A stretch of DNA of 64,000 nt. Source: Scilla litardierei (lineage: Eukaryota; Streptophyta; Magnoliopsida; Asparagales; Asparagaceae). The DNA lies in the NCBI GenBank assembly GCA_030789695.1, contig JAULAV010008602.1:84104-148103 (forward strand). Direction: 5' to 3'. The translations under genes were made by a program, and so were the position numbers. Under the pieces are notes generated by a model. The model did no database searches, had not been told where the DNA came from, and saw only the letters and a program-made list of their open reading frames with translations. This document shows, piece by piece, positions 22,199 to 32,383 of the stretch. Position 1 is the stretch's first letter, and every line of letters starts with the position of its first letter.

Positions 22199-22544
22199 TG
22201 TCACGACCCGCTTCCCTAAAATGGAGGCGAGACGTGAGAAGGTCCGCACGAGAGTGGAGCTGTGAAGCCCCAAACCCGATAAGCGTCAAAAATACATAAG
22301 CAGGTCCCGGTAACCACAACGGAATAACAATAACAACACAAGGAGAGACTGAAATAACATCTCACATCTCATACATTGTCCAACAAGAAAATAAGTCCAA
22401 CATCCAGAAAAGCCACCAGGCTAAAGGAAAAGAGTCTAAGGCCCAGAACAAGGCCGACAAAAGCAACAACGACAAAACAAGGTATAGGTGCTACGCACCG
22501 CTAACAAAACAACTGTCTAACAAAAGTAAAACACAACGAAGACA

Positions 22545-22652
22545 CTAGGACTGGTCCCCAGTGTCCACGTACTCCCCGTCAAACACAAGCTCGGGCTCGG
22601 CGTCAGCAAACACCTCGTCCTCAACAAGGTACTCAGGCTCAGGATCTAACAT
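22545..22652 (-). CDS. Acidic mini-ORF (35 aa) in Gypsy X LTR 1
   Basis: ATG at 22652, stop TAG at 22547-22545. The peptide is strongly acidic (about 14 Asp/Glu in 35) with repeated Glu-Pro and Val-Glu-Asp. It lies about 350 bp before the 3' end of the LTR, downstream of the likely promoter, so it would be in the RNA leader or near the 3' end of the transcript. Similar acidic frames lie at the equivalent place in G2 and Z LTRs. Function unknown; translation not shown. Confidence 0.35.
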   Translation of the reverse strand: MLDPEPEYLVEDEVFADAEPELVFDGEYVDTGDQS

Positions 22653-23983
22653 GTGTCACCCAAAAGAGTAAAGGGGCACATGTCAGCAAGTCTAAAAGAC
22701 TTGAGCAAGGAAACTGAAAGTAAGGCAACTAGCAACCTAGCAGTTTAGTATGCATGACATGGCAGTTATAACATGAGTGCACAATTTAAGACATGGCAAG
22801 ACAATTTGTACAAGAGAACAATCATCGGGACAAGACAAGATAAGACAAGACAAGAGTATCCACGCTACTATCAATCTCAATCGATTCACTATTCACGTTG
22901 TTTGTAGATGTTTACGCCTTACAGCTGAATGGTTTCACATTCGCTGATTGGCCGCTTAACACCTACCCCAAAACCCAGAGTTTACGCCTTACCACTGCAG
23001 TTGCTGATCGGGCAGACTCCCAGTTGATTGGTCGCTTAACTCTTACCCCCAATACCCACACGTAATGGAGCCAGGGTCCCCGCACATGGAGCTCAGCTAG
23101 TGAGCCTGGGGTTGCCCCGCACATGAGCTCGCATTCTAAACATTTGGCGTAGGGGTGCACCTAGCCGGAAACACGCAATTCGGGCATTGGCTATCAACCA
23201 ACACATGGCCCGCTTCTGGAACACGAGCCAGGAACACAAGCATTGTAGCGAAGCTACGCAATCACAGAAACACTTAAAGAATGCAATGACATGACAATTA
23301 ATTTGCGTACCGTTAATGGAAAGTAAACATGACATGGTAATTGTGCAACATGCTAAATGTCGGAACTAGCTTCGTTGTCAAGCTAGTTCCCCAATTTGCG
23401 CCTAGGCGAGTATCATTTCGTCGCCTAGCCTCTTTTACGCCTACAACAAGCAAATGGCCTAAAACATGGCCTAAACCCTAGGTGGCAAGTTTCACTTGCC
23501 TAGCACCGGGGATGACGACTACTTCGTCACACGGGTGCCAATCTACGGGGAAATCGCTGTTTTGGGAGAACAATCAACAAACAACATGGAATTTATTAGG
23601 GTTTCATAAAGAATATAAATAGGTTATGAAAACAACGGTAGATCGATTTCTTACCGAGAGGAGGCAGAAGAAACACTCCGGGGAACCCTAGGATCAGATC
23701 TGGAAAAGATTGGAGAAGTTTGGGGAAACTAGGGTTTTGGGGGATTTGGGGATTTTGATGGATTTGGTGAGATTTTGGGGAAGATGAGAGGTAGATAGAG
23801 TGGATGGATGGTTTGGATGATGATTCTAGGGCTTGGAATGAAGGGATGAAGCTTGGAGGAAGATGGGGGCTCAAGGGGGAAGATTTTAGGGTTTTGGGTC
23901 GTGTTGAGGAAGATGAAATCGTTTGGGTTGGGTATAAATAGGTTGGGCTGGCGGCTGCCCAGAAATTAGGGTTTCAACACTGG

Positions 23984-24395
23984 TTAGTCGGTCAAAGAGC
24001 AACCACTGACCGACTAGTTTGGCAACTAGTCGGTCGGTCGACCAACGCAGACCGACTAAGTGCAAACAGTAACTTCTGAACGAAAATAGGATTTTAGAGT
24101 TAGTCGGTCCATGAACAAATACTGACCGACTAGTTTAGCATCTAGTCGGTCGATGAACGTTCTTAGACCGACTAAGAGTAAACAGTAACTTAACTAAAAT
24201 TAAGATGATGTGTTAGTCGGTTAAAGAAGCATTGCTGACCGACTAGTTTGCAACCTAGTCGGTCAACCAACGTTCTTAGACCGACTAACGATAAACAGTA
24301 ACTCCTGGGAAATTTAGAAAGCAAACTAGTCGGTCCAAGAAGGATTGCCGACCGACTGGATCGTCATCTAGTCGGTCGGTGCCCCTTCTTATACC
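23984..24395 (-). repeat. CTAGTCGGT / ACCGACTAG inverted-repeat array in the U3 of Gypsy X LTR 1
   Basis: About 17 copies of ACCGAC or GTCGGT, in units with spacers such as GTTACTGTTT and TAAGAACGTT that are also recognisable in Copia V when both are read in transcription sense. It lies directly upstream of the probable core promoter. Confidence 0.92.
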
Positions 24396-24716
24396 GGCTA
24401 ATGAGCACAAAAAGTTCCGATACGGAGCGTGGGGCCCCAGGATCGATTCCTAAGACTCCTAGGCTTGATCTAATAGTTAGATACGACCGTTATGAAGTCC
24501 GTCACGAGTGACATACTTCAAAATCGACAATCCTAAGGAAGAAACGAGAAAATACGACGAATCGATCGAAAATGAAATCTATGGAGACGAAAACCACACA
24601 AGAGGAGAAAATCCACCAAAACATATATTATATAATAATAAATCCAGATACATGAAAAGCAGTCGTTACATCCTCCCCAACTTAAGAAAAATTCCGTCCT
24701 CGGAATTTCCAAATAC

Positions 24717-25619
24717 TCACGAGTCCGGAAACAAAAGTGGGAAACGCTCTCGCATCTCATCCTCATTCTCCCAAGTAGACTCTCCAGGTGAGCCGTGTCG
24801 CCACATCACCCTCACAAGATTGACAATCTTGTTCCGAAGCGATTTCTGACGCCTGTCCAGAATCTGCACTGGATGCTGGTCATACGTCATATCGGGGCGA
24901 ACGGTAATCTCTGAAAAATCTACCGCATGAGACGGATCGCTAATGTATCGACGAAGCTGCGACACATGGAAAACATTGTGAACCCCTTCCAAAGATGGCG
25001 GCAAGGCCAAGCGATAAGCTACCTCGCCAACCCTCTCCAAAATGTCAAACGGTCCAATGTATCGCGGGCTCAACTTCCCACGCTTCCCGAAACGAATCAC
25101 ACCACGATTCGGGGAAATCTTCAAGAACACATGGTCGCCCGGCTGAAACTCCAAAGGACGACGTTTAGCATCCGCCCAATGCTTAAAACGGTCCTGAGCA
25201 ATCCTCAACCTCTCCCGAATATTCCTGACGATATCCACGGCCTCCACGATCATCTCAGGTCCCAACAACTCCCGATCACCAACGTCATCCCAACTCAATG
25301 GCGATCGACATTTCCTCCCATAAAGAGCGACGAAAGGCGCCATGCCAATACTCGCCTGGAAGCTGTTGTTGTAGGAAAACTCTACCAGATGTAGATGGTC
25401 CTCCCACGAACCCTTGAAATCCAACATGCACGCCCTCAGCATGTCTTCCAAAATCTGAATCGTCCTCTCGGACTGGCCATCCGTCTGTGGATGGTACGCC
25501 GTGCTGAAACTCAGACGCGTACCCAAACTCTTCTGCAAACTCTGCCAGAACTGAGATGTGAACCTCGTGTCTCTGTCAAACACGATACTCACGGGGACTC
25601 CATGAAGTCGCACAACCTC
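24717..25619 (-). CDS. pol: Gypsy X copy 1: integrase C-terminal exon with chromodomain-like tail
   Basis: Opens in frame after the 72-bp intron-like segment. It contains the second and third integrase catalytic residues (Asp of FDRDTRF and Glu of QSERTIQ) and the GPY/F-type module ([11 protein letters not shown]). The C-terminal tail [16 protein letters not shown] resembles the reduced chromodomain of Tekay/Del integrases, which binds chromatin marks and guides insertion. The stop is at 24717. Copy 1 has FDRD where copy 2 and G2 have SDRD, a change next to the catalytic Asp. The exon itself is open. Confidence 0.85.
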   Translation of the reverse strand, partial: EVVRLHGVPVSIVFDRDTRFTSQFWQSLQKSLGTRLSFSTAYHPQTDGQSERTIQILEDMLRACMLDFKGSWEDHLHLVEFSYNNSFQASIGMAPFVALYGRKCRSPLSWDDVGDRELLGPEMIVEAVDIVRNIRERLRIAQDRFKHWADAKRRPLEFQPGDHVFLKISPNRGVIRFGKRGKLSPRYIGPFDILERVGEVAYRLALPPSLEGVHNVFHVSQLRRYISDPSHAVDFSEITVRPDMTYDQHPVQILDRRQKSLRNKIVNLVRVMWRHGSPGESTWENEDEMRERFPLLFPDS

Positions 25620-25691
25620 CTGCACGATTCACGTTACATCACTATCCAAACTAGGAAAAGGAAATAAAACGGAGAGTAAAAAGAATTTTAC
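25620..25691 (-). other. Intron-like segment inside integrase, Gypsy X copy 1
   Basis: 72 bp, minus strand GTAAAATTC to CGTGCAG, U-rich in its first half as plant introns are. Left in place it brings an in-frame TGA. Removing it rejoins the integrase reading as YME-EVVRLHG, matching [10 protein letters not shown] of G2, which has no such segment. The same 72 bp is at 51692-51763. Confidence 0.75.
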
Positions 25692-28111
25692 CTCCATATA
25701 TCTCCTTGCTAGCGCCTCAGTGGACTGTCCCACTCAGAATGGAATAAAGTGCGCGGATTTGGTCAATCGATCTACGATCACCCAAATCGCGTCATTCTGC
25801 TTCGGACTCCGAGGTAGTCCAGTCACGAAATCCATAGTGATGTGTTGCCATTTCCACTCCGGGATCGGAAGCGGTTGTAGCAACCCGGCCGTACGCTGAT
25901 GCTCCGCCTTCACTTGCTGGCAAACCAAGCACTTGGCTACACTCCGAGCCACGCTCCTCTTCATACCATGCCACCAATAATTCAGACAAAGATCCTGGTA
26001 CATCTTGGTGCCACCAGGATGCACAGAATACGGCGAACTGTGTGCCTCCACCATCAACTCCTCTCTGATATCCCCAGCTGGCACACACAACCTGGCTCCG
26101 AACCTCAGCGAGCCATCCTCATGAATCAAAAAGTCAGTCCGCAGACCGGCTTCCACCTGCTCCCGAATCTTCACCAGCTTCGGATCCTCAGCCTGGCCAG
26201 CCTTAATCCGATCCACGATCGTCGACTGTACCTGCATGTACATCAACGACGAAGCCTCTCCAGGAAGAACAATCTCCACGCCAGACTCGCAAAAATCCTG
26301 CTGCAATCTCCACTGCGAGGTCAAAATCATCAACACTGGAAGCCTACTCAAAGCATCCGGAACCACATTCACCTTGCCAGGGTGAAACTGCAAATCAATC
26401 TCATAATCCGCCATAAGCTCCAACCATCGACGCTGTCGCATGTTGAGCTCCTTCTGAGTGAAAATATACTTCAAGCTTTTGTGATCGGTGAAAATCTTCA
26501 CCTTCTCACTCAGCAAGAAGTGCCTCCAAATCTTAAGAGCAAACACAACGGTAGCCAACTCCAAATCATGCGTCGGATAATTCTTCTCATGAACCTTAAG
26601 CTGACGAGACGCATACGCCACAACGTGCCCATGCTGATGCAACACACAACCGAGACCCTTGCCAGAAGCATCGCAAAAGATCTCAAATCCACCGCTGCGA
26701 TCAGGCACAACAAGAATAGGGGCAGTCGTCAACCTCTCCTTCAGAACACCAAAAGCACTCTCACAATCACCCGACCAAACAAAAGCAACATCCTTCCGCG
26801 TCAACCTGGTCATCGGCTCAGCAATACGAGAAAAGTCCTTAATGAATCGCCGATAGTAACCAGCAAGTCCAAGAAAACTCCGAATCTCAGACGCAGACGA
26901 CGGAACAGGCCACTCCCTGATGGCCTGAATCTTCTCGGGATCCACTGAAATACCATCTCCAGTCACCACATGCCCGAGAAAAGCAACTCTATCCAGCCAA
27001 AACTCGCACTTCGAAAACTTAGCATACAACCGATGCTTCCTCAAGATCTCCAACACCGTCCTTAAGTGCGAGGCATGCTCTTCCTCCGACTTCGAATAGA
27101 TCAGAATGTCGTCAATGAAGATAACGACAAACTTATCTAAAAAGTCGTAGAAAATCAGGTTCATCAGATTCATGAAAACTGCGGGCGCGTTAGTTACGCC
27201 GAAAGGCATAACCACGAACTCATAGTGTCCATACTTCGTCCTGAACGCTGTCTTCGGAACATCTCCCTTCTTCACCTTCAACTGATGGTAACCACTCCTC
27301 AAATCCAATTTAGAAAACACCCTCGAACCTCCAAGCTGATCAAAAATATCATCGATGCGAGGCAACGGGTATTTATTCTTAATGGTCACCGCATTCAACT
27401 CCCGATAGTCCACGCACATGCGACGCGAACCATCCTTCTTCTTCACCAGCAACACCGGTGCTCCCCACGGAGACACACTAGGATTAATATAACCCTTCTG
27501 CAAAAGCTCATCCAACTGCTTCCGCAACTCCTCTAATTCTACAGGTGCCATACGATACGGCGCCTTCGAAATCGGCTGCGCACCTGGAATGAGATCAATA
27601 GAAAATTCCAAAGCCCGATCAGGCGGCAAACCAGACATCTCCTCGGGGAAGACGTCGCCAAAATCACGCACCACAGCTGGCCACTCCAGCTCCATCTGCA
27701 TAGCCACAGCCTCCACCGGCCTGGCCCGAAATCTGACAGGACCAAGCGAACTGCTACCACGACTGAACTCAAATACTGGATGTCCGAAAATCTCAAACAC
27801 CACCTTCTTCCTCTGACAGTCGATCGTAGCATAGAAGCTCGCAAGCCAGTCCATCCCAAGAATTGCATCATAGTTGATGATGTCGTGGACAATGAAATCA
27901 GCGAAAAGCTCATGTCCACAAACCACCAAAGAGCAAGAATTGCAACCACGATGCACCGAGACCACGCCATTCCCTGTAACGATATTCCAACTCTTTGGAA
28001 GAGGGGACGTCGACAAGGAATGCCTCTCCACGAAGCTCCGAGAAATAATGCACATCGATGCACCAGAGTCAAAGAGGACTCGTGCAGGAAATGTGCACAC
28101 CAAAACCACAC
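25692..28111 (-). pseudogene. pol: Gypsy X copy 1: protease, RT, RNase H and integrase N-part, one nonsense codon
   Basis: Main pol exon. Protease Asp-Ser-Gly is at the start (VLFDSGAS). Reverse transcriptase has FIDD as its catalytic motif ([14 protein letters not shown]), then RNase H ([17 protein letters not shown]) and the integrase HHCC zinc finger ([11 protein letters not shown] to [11 protein letters not shown]) with the first catalytic Asp (MDFVTGLP). The frame is open except for TGA at 25736-25734, where copy 2 has CGA (Arg) in FIPFRVGQ. This is a single CpG-type C to T change. Fourteen further codons run to the donor at 25691. Gag and this exon are in different frames and would be joined by splicing out 28112-28224. 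Confidence 0.88.
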
Positions 28112-28224
28112 CTAATCAAGCAATTAACAATCAAACCCTAGTCTAGCAAACAACCATGTTCAAGCAAACAACATAATCTAACAATCAAACCAGCTAGGAA
28201 AGTAACAGCTAGAGTGAGGATTAC
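28112..28224 (-). other. Intron-like segment between gag and protease, Gypsy X
   Basis: 113 bp from GTAATCC (donor) to TTGATTAG (acceptor), T-rich. Splicing would make a Gly codon from the two sides (E-V-I-A-G-V-V-L-V) and put protease in frame with Gag. Unspliced RNA gives Gag alone, stopping at 28178. Confidence 0.75.
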
Positions 28225-29356
28225 CTGCGATAACCTCATCCACAGCCTCGCTCTCCGCAGCGGTCATCAGAAAAGCTTGCCTCCTCGGCGGAACAGCCTG
28301 CTGAAAAGCCTGCCTCTGCGGAACAAGAGCTGCTCCACGTCCAGCAGGAACAGACGCTCGCTGCTGCAACGGCTGAGCTGCAACAGGAGCCCTCCGCAGC
28401 TGATTCGCGTGCCGACAATCCTTCGCGGCATGGGAAGCATCACCGCAAACCAGGCACTGGCCCAAAAACTTCCGACACTGATCCTTGATGTGGCCAGACT
28501 TGCCGCAGAAATGGCAAAACTTCAGAATAGGCCCTCCTGGCCTCTTAAACTGAGCGGACTGATTAGGCCTGAATCCAGGTCTAACCACAGCTCTCGCCTG
28601 TTCCACAGGCCTCTTCCCAGCACCAACAACAGACCCCCGCCTCTGGTTCATGAGCAGCTCCTGCCTCTTAGCTGCTACTAGAACCTTCTGATAAGACTCC
28701 CGATCAGAGGAGGTCACAAAACTCTGGAGCTCCGAAGCAAGTCCCTGCAGGAACCTCTGAGCCTTCTCCTCAGCGTCCTGCACCATCTTTGGTGCAAACC
28801 GACTCAGCCTCATGAACTCTTGGTGATATAGATCCACCGACGAGTTCCCTTGCTTCAAATCGATAAAACGCTGCAGCATCTCCTCCCTGGCAGCTTTCGG
28901 GAAGAACTCACCATCAAATCTGGCCTTGAAGGTAGCCCAAGCTATCGGCTCCACCAACATCTTCTCTTCCGCATCCCACCAATTCCGAGCATTATCCTTG
29001 AGTTGCCTCTTCGCCAAATCAACCCATCCAGCCGGGGTGATCTTGGCCATCTTCAGATTGTCCTCGATGTTCTGAATCCACTCATCGGCAGCCAGAGGAC
29101 CCTCAAAACCATCAAAATATGCGGGACCCAGCTCCCGAAATTGCTTCGCTCCTGGCTCAGAGCGAGGGGCATCCGAAAGACCCCGGGCAGCTCGAGCAAG
29201 TGGAGCATTCTGGACTTGCAGAAGCACACCCTGCTGCACTTGCATCATCTGCAGCATCATCCACATCATCTCACCGCTGGTGGGTTCCCGCTCAGGCTCC
29301 TCATCATGAGGGACCGCACCACTACCCCCACCACGGGTGAAACGTCTTCCTGCCAT
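28178..29356 (-). CDS. gag: Gag of Gypsy X (392 aa unspliced; coding exon 28225-29356)
   Basis: Structural protein forming the particle and binding RNA. The ATG at 29356 is the first good start after the primer region. The middle shows the Ty3/Gypsy retrotransposon Gag domain (WWDAEEK to FKARFDGEFFP, then SVDLYHQEFMRLSRFAP, about residues 115-220). Two CCHC zinc knuckles follow: CHFCGKSGHIKDQC and CLVCGDASHAAKDC. The C-terminus is Gln/Arg/Ala-rich. The last residues after the donor at 28224 come from the intron-like segment and would be absent in a spliced Gag-Pol product. No internal stop; this frame looks intact. Confidence 0.9.
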   Translation of the reverse strand: MAGRRFTRGGGSGAVPHDEEPEREPTSGEMMWMMLQMMQVQQGVLLQVQNAPLARAARGLSDAPRSEPGAKQFRELGPAYFDGFEGPLAADEWIQNIEDNLKMAKITPAGWVDLAKRQLKDNARNWWDAEEKMLVEPIAWATFKARFDGEFFPKAAREEMLQRFIDLKQGNSSVDLYHQEFMRLSRFAPKMVQDAEEKAQRFLQGLASELQSFVTSSDRESYQKVLVAAKRQELLMNQRRGSVVGAGKRPVEQARAVVRPGFRPNQSAQFKRPGGPILKFCHFCGKSGHIKDQCRKFLGQCLVCGDASHAAKDCRHANQLRRAPVAAQPLQQRASVPAGRGAALVPQRQAFQQAVPPRRQAFLMTAAESEAVDEVIAGNPHSSCYFPSWFDC

Positions 29357-29500
29357 CTAGTGACACAGAAAACGAATCAGATTAGACTCATAGCTTATGA
29401 CATCAGACGTCGAACTTAGTTTATTGGACATTCTAATATTATTATCGCTATTCCAAAAATCGCAGTTACAGAAGGATCTGCATGGGCCACCACTAAAACC
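29357..29500 (-). other. Gypsy X leader with putative primer binding site
   Basis: Between the second LTR and gag. On the minus strand TGGTGGCCCATGCAG (29492-29478) lies eight bases from the LTR end, and G2 has TGGTGGCCCACGCAGG in the same place. The shared sequence supports a primer site; I cannot name the tRNA. Confidence 0.55.
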
Positions 29501-29511
29501 TGTCACGACCC
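29501..29511 (-). repeat. Gypsy X LTR 2, first 11 bp (continues at 48280)
   Basis: TGTCACGACCC, the X LTR terminus, cut by the G2 array. The last five bases, GACCC (29507-29511), are the left target duplication, and GACCT at 48275-48279 the right one. Confidence 0.9.
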
Positions 29512-30387
29512 TGTAACGACCCGCTTTCAGGGGCCCGTTACTTATTCGGTTTATTTGCAGGTTCCGCAGTTTACCAGTGAAATCAGCATAGTCACAACGC
29601 AGAGATGTACCAACAACACTCAAACCAGCTTACAGACATTATTACAGTACAACGACAACCATCACTCTCTCACACCAATACATGAAAGGAAATACTGAAA
29701 GGAATGCAGAAACGGAAATACATAGTACAATACACACTCCAACAGAAAAGTAACTAAAACTCCGCGGTCTCTGGGTCGTACACAGGCTCCTCGTACTCTG
29801 GAGCAATATCCTCAACCAGATCTTCGTCTGTCGGTGCCACAAGTGGAACCGAAGGTAAGTCACAAAGATTCTAAACAAAGAAAAGGAGTACTGTACAAGT
29901 ATGACAAGCAGAGGTAAAGTAAAGTACGGTGTAGTGTCTGTACAAGTGCAGAAAGTAAAGTGCATGACTGTAAAGAAGTAACCGTGCAAGCTCTGCTAAA
30001 ACTACGTGACTCAAGTCGGAGAGTACAATATGTGACCGTTCAGTTCGTCTCTTGCCTGGGTGCTACCCAGACGAATGCCGGTACCCAGGCAGCAGTATGG
30101 TTTGCCGAAACGCAGGCAGCAGGACAGGGCGCCGAAACACAGGCGACAGGACAGGTAGACCAAACTCTAGTCACTCCCGTACTCTCACAAACTATGAGTT
30201 ACCCCAAAACCCGGTGATGTGTCAAGTACAAGTTCTTTACATGATTGTTCCACGAAATGTTCCAAGTCAAGTCCAACACAAGTAAGTGGCGTATGTTTCC
30301 GTGCTTCGAGCACGTAGTAGTGCGGTGCTACAAGTTCGTACGAGCACAGTGGCTAGATTTCTAAGGTTAGAACCTATCGTGACTTAC

Positions 30388-30462
30388 CAAAATTAATACC
30401 GTTATAGTAAGCCGGAAGAGGATCTAGGGCTTCCTCAGAAGTTGGTACACCAGAGTCTGTAC
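30388..30462 (-). other. Exon-like block in the G2 LTR leader
   Basis: 75 bp bounded by a strong acceptor (TTGTGTTGCAG) and donor (GTAAGTC). Gypsy Z has a 56-bp block at the same place (10284-10339) with the same kinds of borders. This suggests a spliced leader; it could still be chance. Copies lie 8034 bp further on in LTRs B and C. Confidence 0.4.
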
Positions 30463-31496
30463 CTGCAACACAAAATACTTATTTTAGAAAAAAAACACGA
30501 CTTTTTCCTATTTAATAATTAGGTTAGTTTGATTTTTAAACTCGTTAAAACGGTGTCGGAAAATATTTAAATTTTTTATATAAACCTAAAATAATTATTT
30601 AGATTTTACTGCAAGAGGGAAGAATTTTCAGAGGCTTCTGTAATTTCTTATAATTTTTAGAAACTTAGAAATAGCTTAAAAATCCTAAAAACTTAAGGAA
30701 CGTGTATCTTCCGTAATTTCTTACGGGAGCAATACAAATCGGAATTACATGAATAAATAGTCAAAATGATCGTCTCGAAGTCTATTGTCACATATAATTT
30801 TATCACATATTTTTGTGTGTGAAAACAGCGAGTTACGATTTTAGAACGAATTATACGTATTTAATCTTTAGGTTCGAAAAATCATTTTGAAAAAAGTAGA
30901 CGTCTGGTCAAGGTAAGACCAGCGCCATTTGATCCGAAATGTCGTTTCTGATTTTCCGGGACTATCCACTCATTTTTCTGGCCCCTGTATAATTAGTTAT
31001 GCAATTAAAACCATTAAACCACATTATTAATCAATTAAAATACGAAAATTAAGAAATATTCAATATTTACAAGTTTGCCATTGCAAACTTACGCAGCAGC
31101 GGCGGGGGGAATGGGTTCGCCGGCGGGGCTCGGGGCGGCGCTTGCGGCGGAGTCGGAGGCGGGGCGGCGTTTGGGCGGCGGCGACGGCACCGGAGGAGGC
31201 GGCGGGCGGCGGAAGAGGCGGCGGGGGATGCTGGGCCGGGGGCTACGGGCGTTGGGCGCTGGGCGCTGCTGTGGACGCTCGGGGATCGGCGGCGGGCGCT
31301 ACCGGCGGCGGCGAGCTCGGAGGGCGCGGCGGAGACGGCGGCCGAGGTCGGAGGGCGGTGGTCGGAGGGAGAGCGTGAGTGAGAGAGAGTGTGTACGAGA
31401 GAGAGAGAGGAGAGCGTACGGGAGAGGGAGAGAGTTGAGCGGCCTGGGGGGATTTTAAAAAATTTACTTTGGGTGTTAATTAACTGGGTTAGTGGG

Positions 31497-31504
31497 TATT
31501 TATA
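31497..31504 (-). promoter_or_regulatory. TATA box of Gypsy G2 LTR A
   Basis: TATAAATA on the minus strand, followed about 60-130 bp downstream by a CT-dinucleotide-rich leader typical of plant promoters. Equivalent sites: 39531-39538 and 47562-47569. Confidence 0.6.
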
Positions 31505-32209
31505 GGGTTAGGAATCTACTATTAGTCATTAATAAGGGGGTTAGGGGTTGTTGACTATCTTAGACATTTTAAATACGGTAGTTAGGGCTTTTTGACTAAC
31601 TTTGGAAAATTTATAAAGTGTATAAACGTGTTAAGTGTGGGGGGTTAAAGTAATTAGTAATTAGGTTATGGTAAATAGCTAGGGTAATCAAATGGTGGAA
31701 AAATTTGTAACGAAATTACGATTTTGCCCCTACTAGAAAATGTGTTCGAAAAATTACGAAAACATACCCACGGGATCGTATCGTCGCGAGGATGGCGAAG
31801 ACGAAGTCCGTTTTAGGGTTTGGACTACGGGGATACTAGTTTTTGGCCAAAACGTTTAGAAAGCGGGTTTGCGGGTTCTCTATTGAAATGTTATCAGAAA
31901 ATTACGAAATTAATGTGGGGAGTCCTAAATGGTCATAGGAGGTTACTGCAGAAGTTTGAAAACGTTTTGAAGACGTTTGAATAGAAAATAAATTCGTCGA
32001 ATCAAAACGGTAATTTTTGAAAATGAATTTTAACAGAAATGTTTTGGGCATTTGAGGAAATCTGAAAATACTGAAATACAATAGAATAAGTCTAGTGCTT
32101 TAAAATATTTTTATAGAATTTTTTTGAAATCATTTAAAACTCATGACAAACCATTACAAAGTATATTAAATTTGTTATTAAATGTTTTGAAAAATTTCGA
32201 GTCGTTACA

Positions 32210-32383
32210 TTCTACCCTCCTTAAAATAATTCCGTCCTCGGAATTTTCGAACTTTCTAAACAAATAACTTTTGTTATGAAGAAGCTCAAGCAAATAAATG
32301 ATAATAGTGATCTAATAAATCAGGTTGTAAATAACATGAAATATAATGTGATATCATAGCATCAAGAAAGCAAGAGATGATGT
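32210..32383 (-). other. G2 copy 1: 3' internal end with polypurine tract
   Basis: On the minus strand a purine run AAGGAGGGTAGAA borders LTR A. No coding sequence beyond the pol stop at 32384. Confidence 0.75.

Larger units (their letters stand above)
22199..24670 (-). repeat. LTR 1 of Gypsy X (2472 bp)
   Basis: TGTCACGACCC to GTCGTTACA, terminal inverted bases as in G2. In transcription sense (minus): palindrome array 24395-23984, TATA-like TATTTATACC near 23940-23931, then an acidic mini-ORF at 22652-22545. The next bases inside are the polypurine tract complement. Confidence 0.92.
29512..32209 (-). repeat. LTR A of Gypsy G2 (2698 bp)
   Basis: TGTAACGACCCGC to GAGTCGTTACA. In transcription sense (minus): TATA box TATAAATA at 31504-31497; a CT-rich then very GC-rich stretch without any ATG, ending in a donor-like GTAAGT at 31092; an AT-rich 630-bp segment closed by TTGTGTTGCAG (acceptor at 30463); a 75-bp block open in one frame; then a donor GTAAGTC at 30387. 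An acidic frame follows near 29860-29758 (EEPVYDPETAEF, stop TAG). Plus-strand frames over the GC-rich part are artefacts. Confidence 0.93.

Noticed and set aside
25899..26948. Plus-strand 349-aa ORF opposite pol, repeated at 51971
   Set aside because: Exact antisense shadow of the RT/RNase H/integrase frame; its composition follows the pol codons.
31075..31458. Plus-strand Gly/Arg-rich ORFs of 127-144 aa, repeated at 39109 and 47142
   Set aside because: They lie antisense in the GC-rich leader part of G2 LTRs; low-complexity Gly/Arg composition and parallel open frames point to base composition, not a gene.
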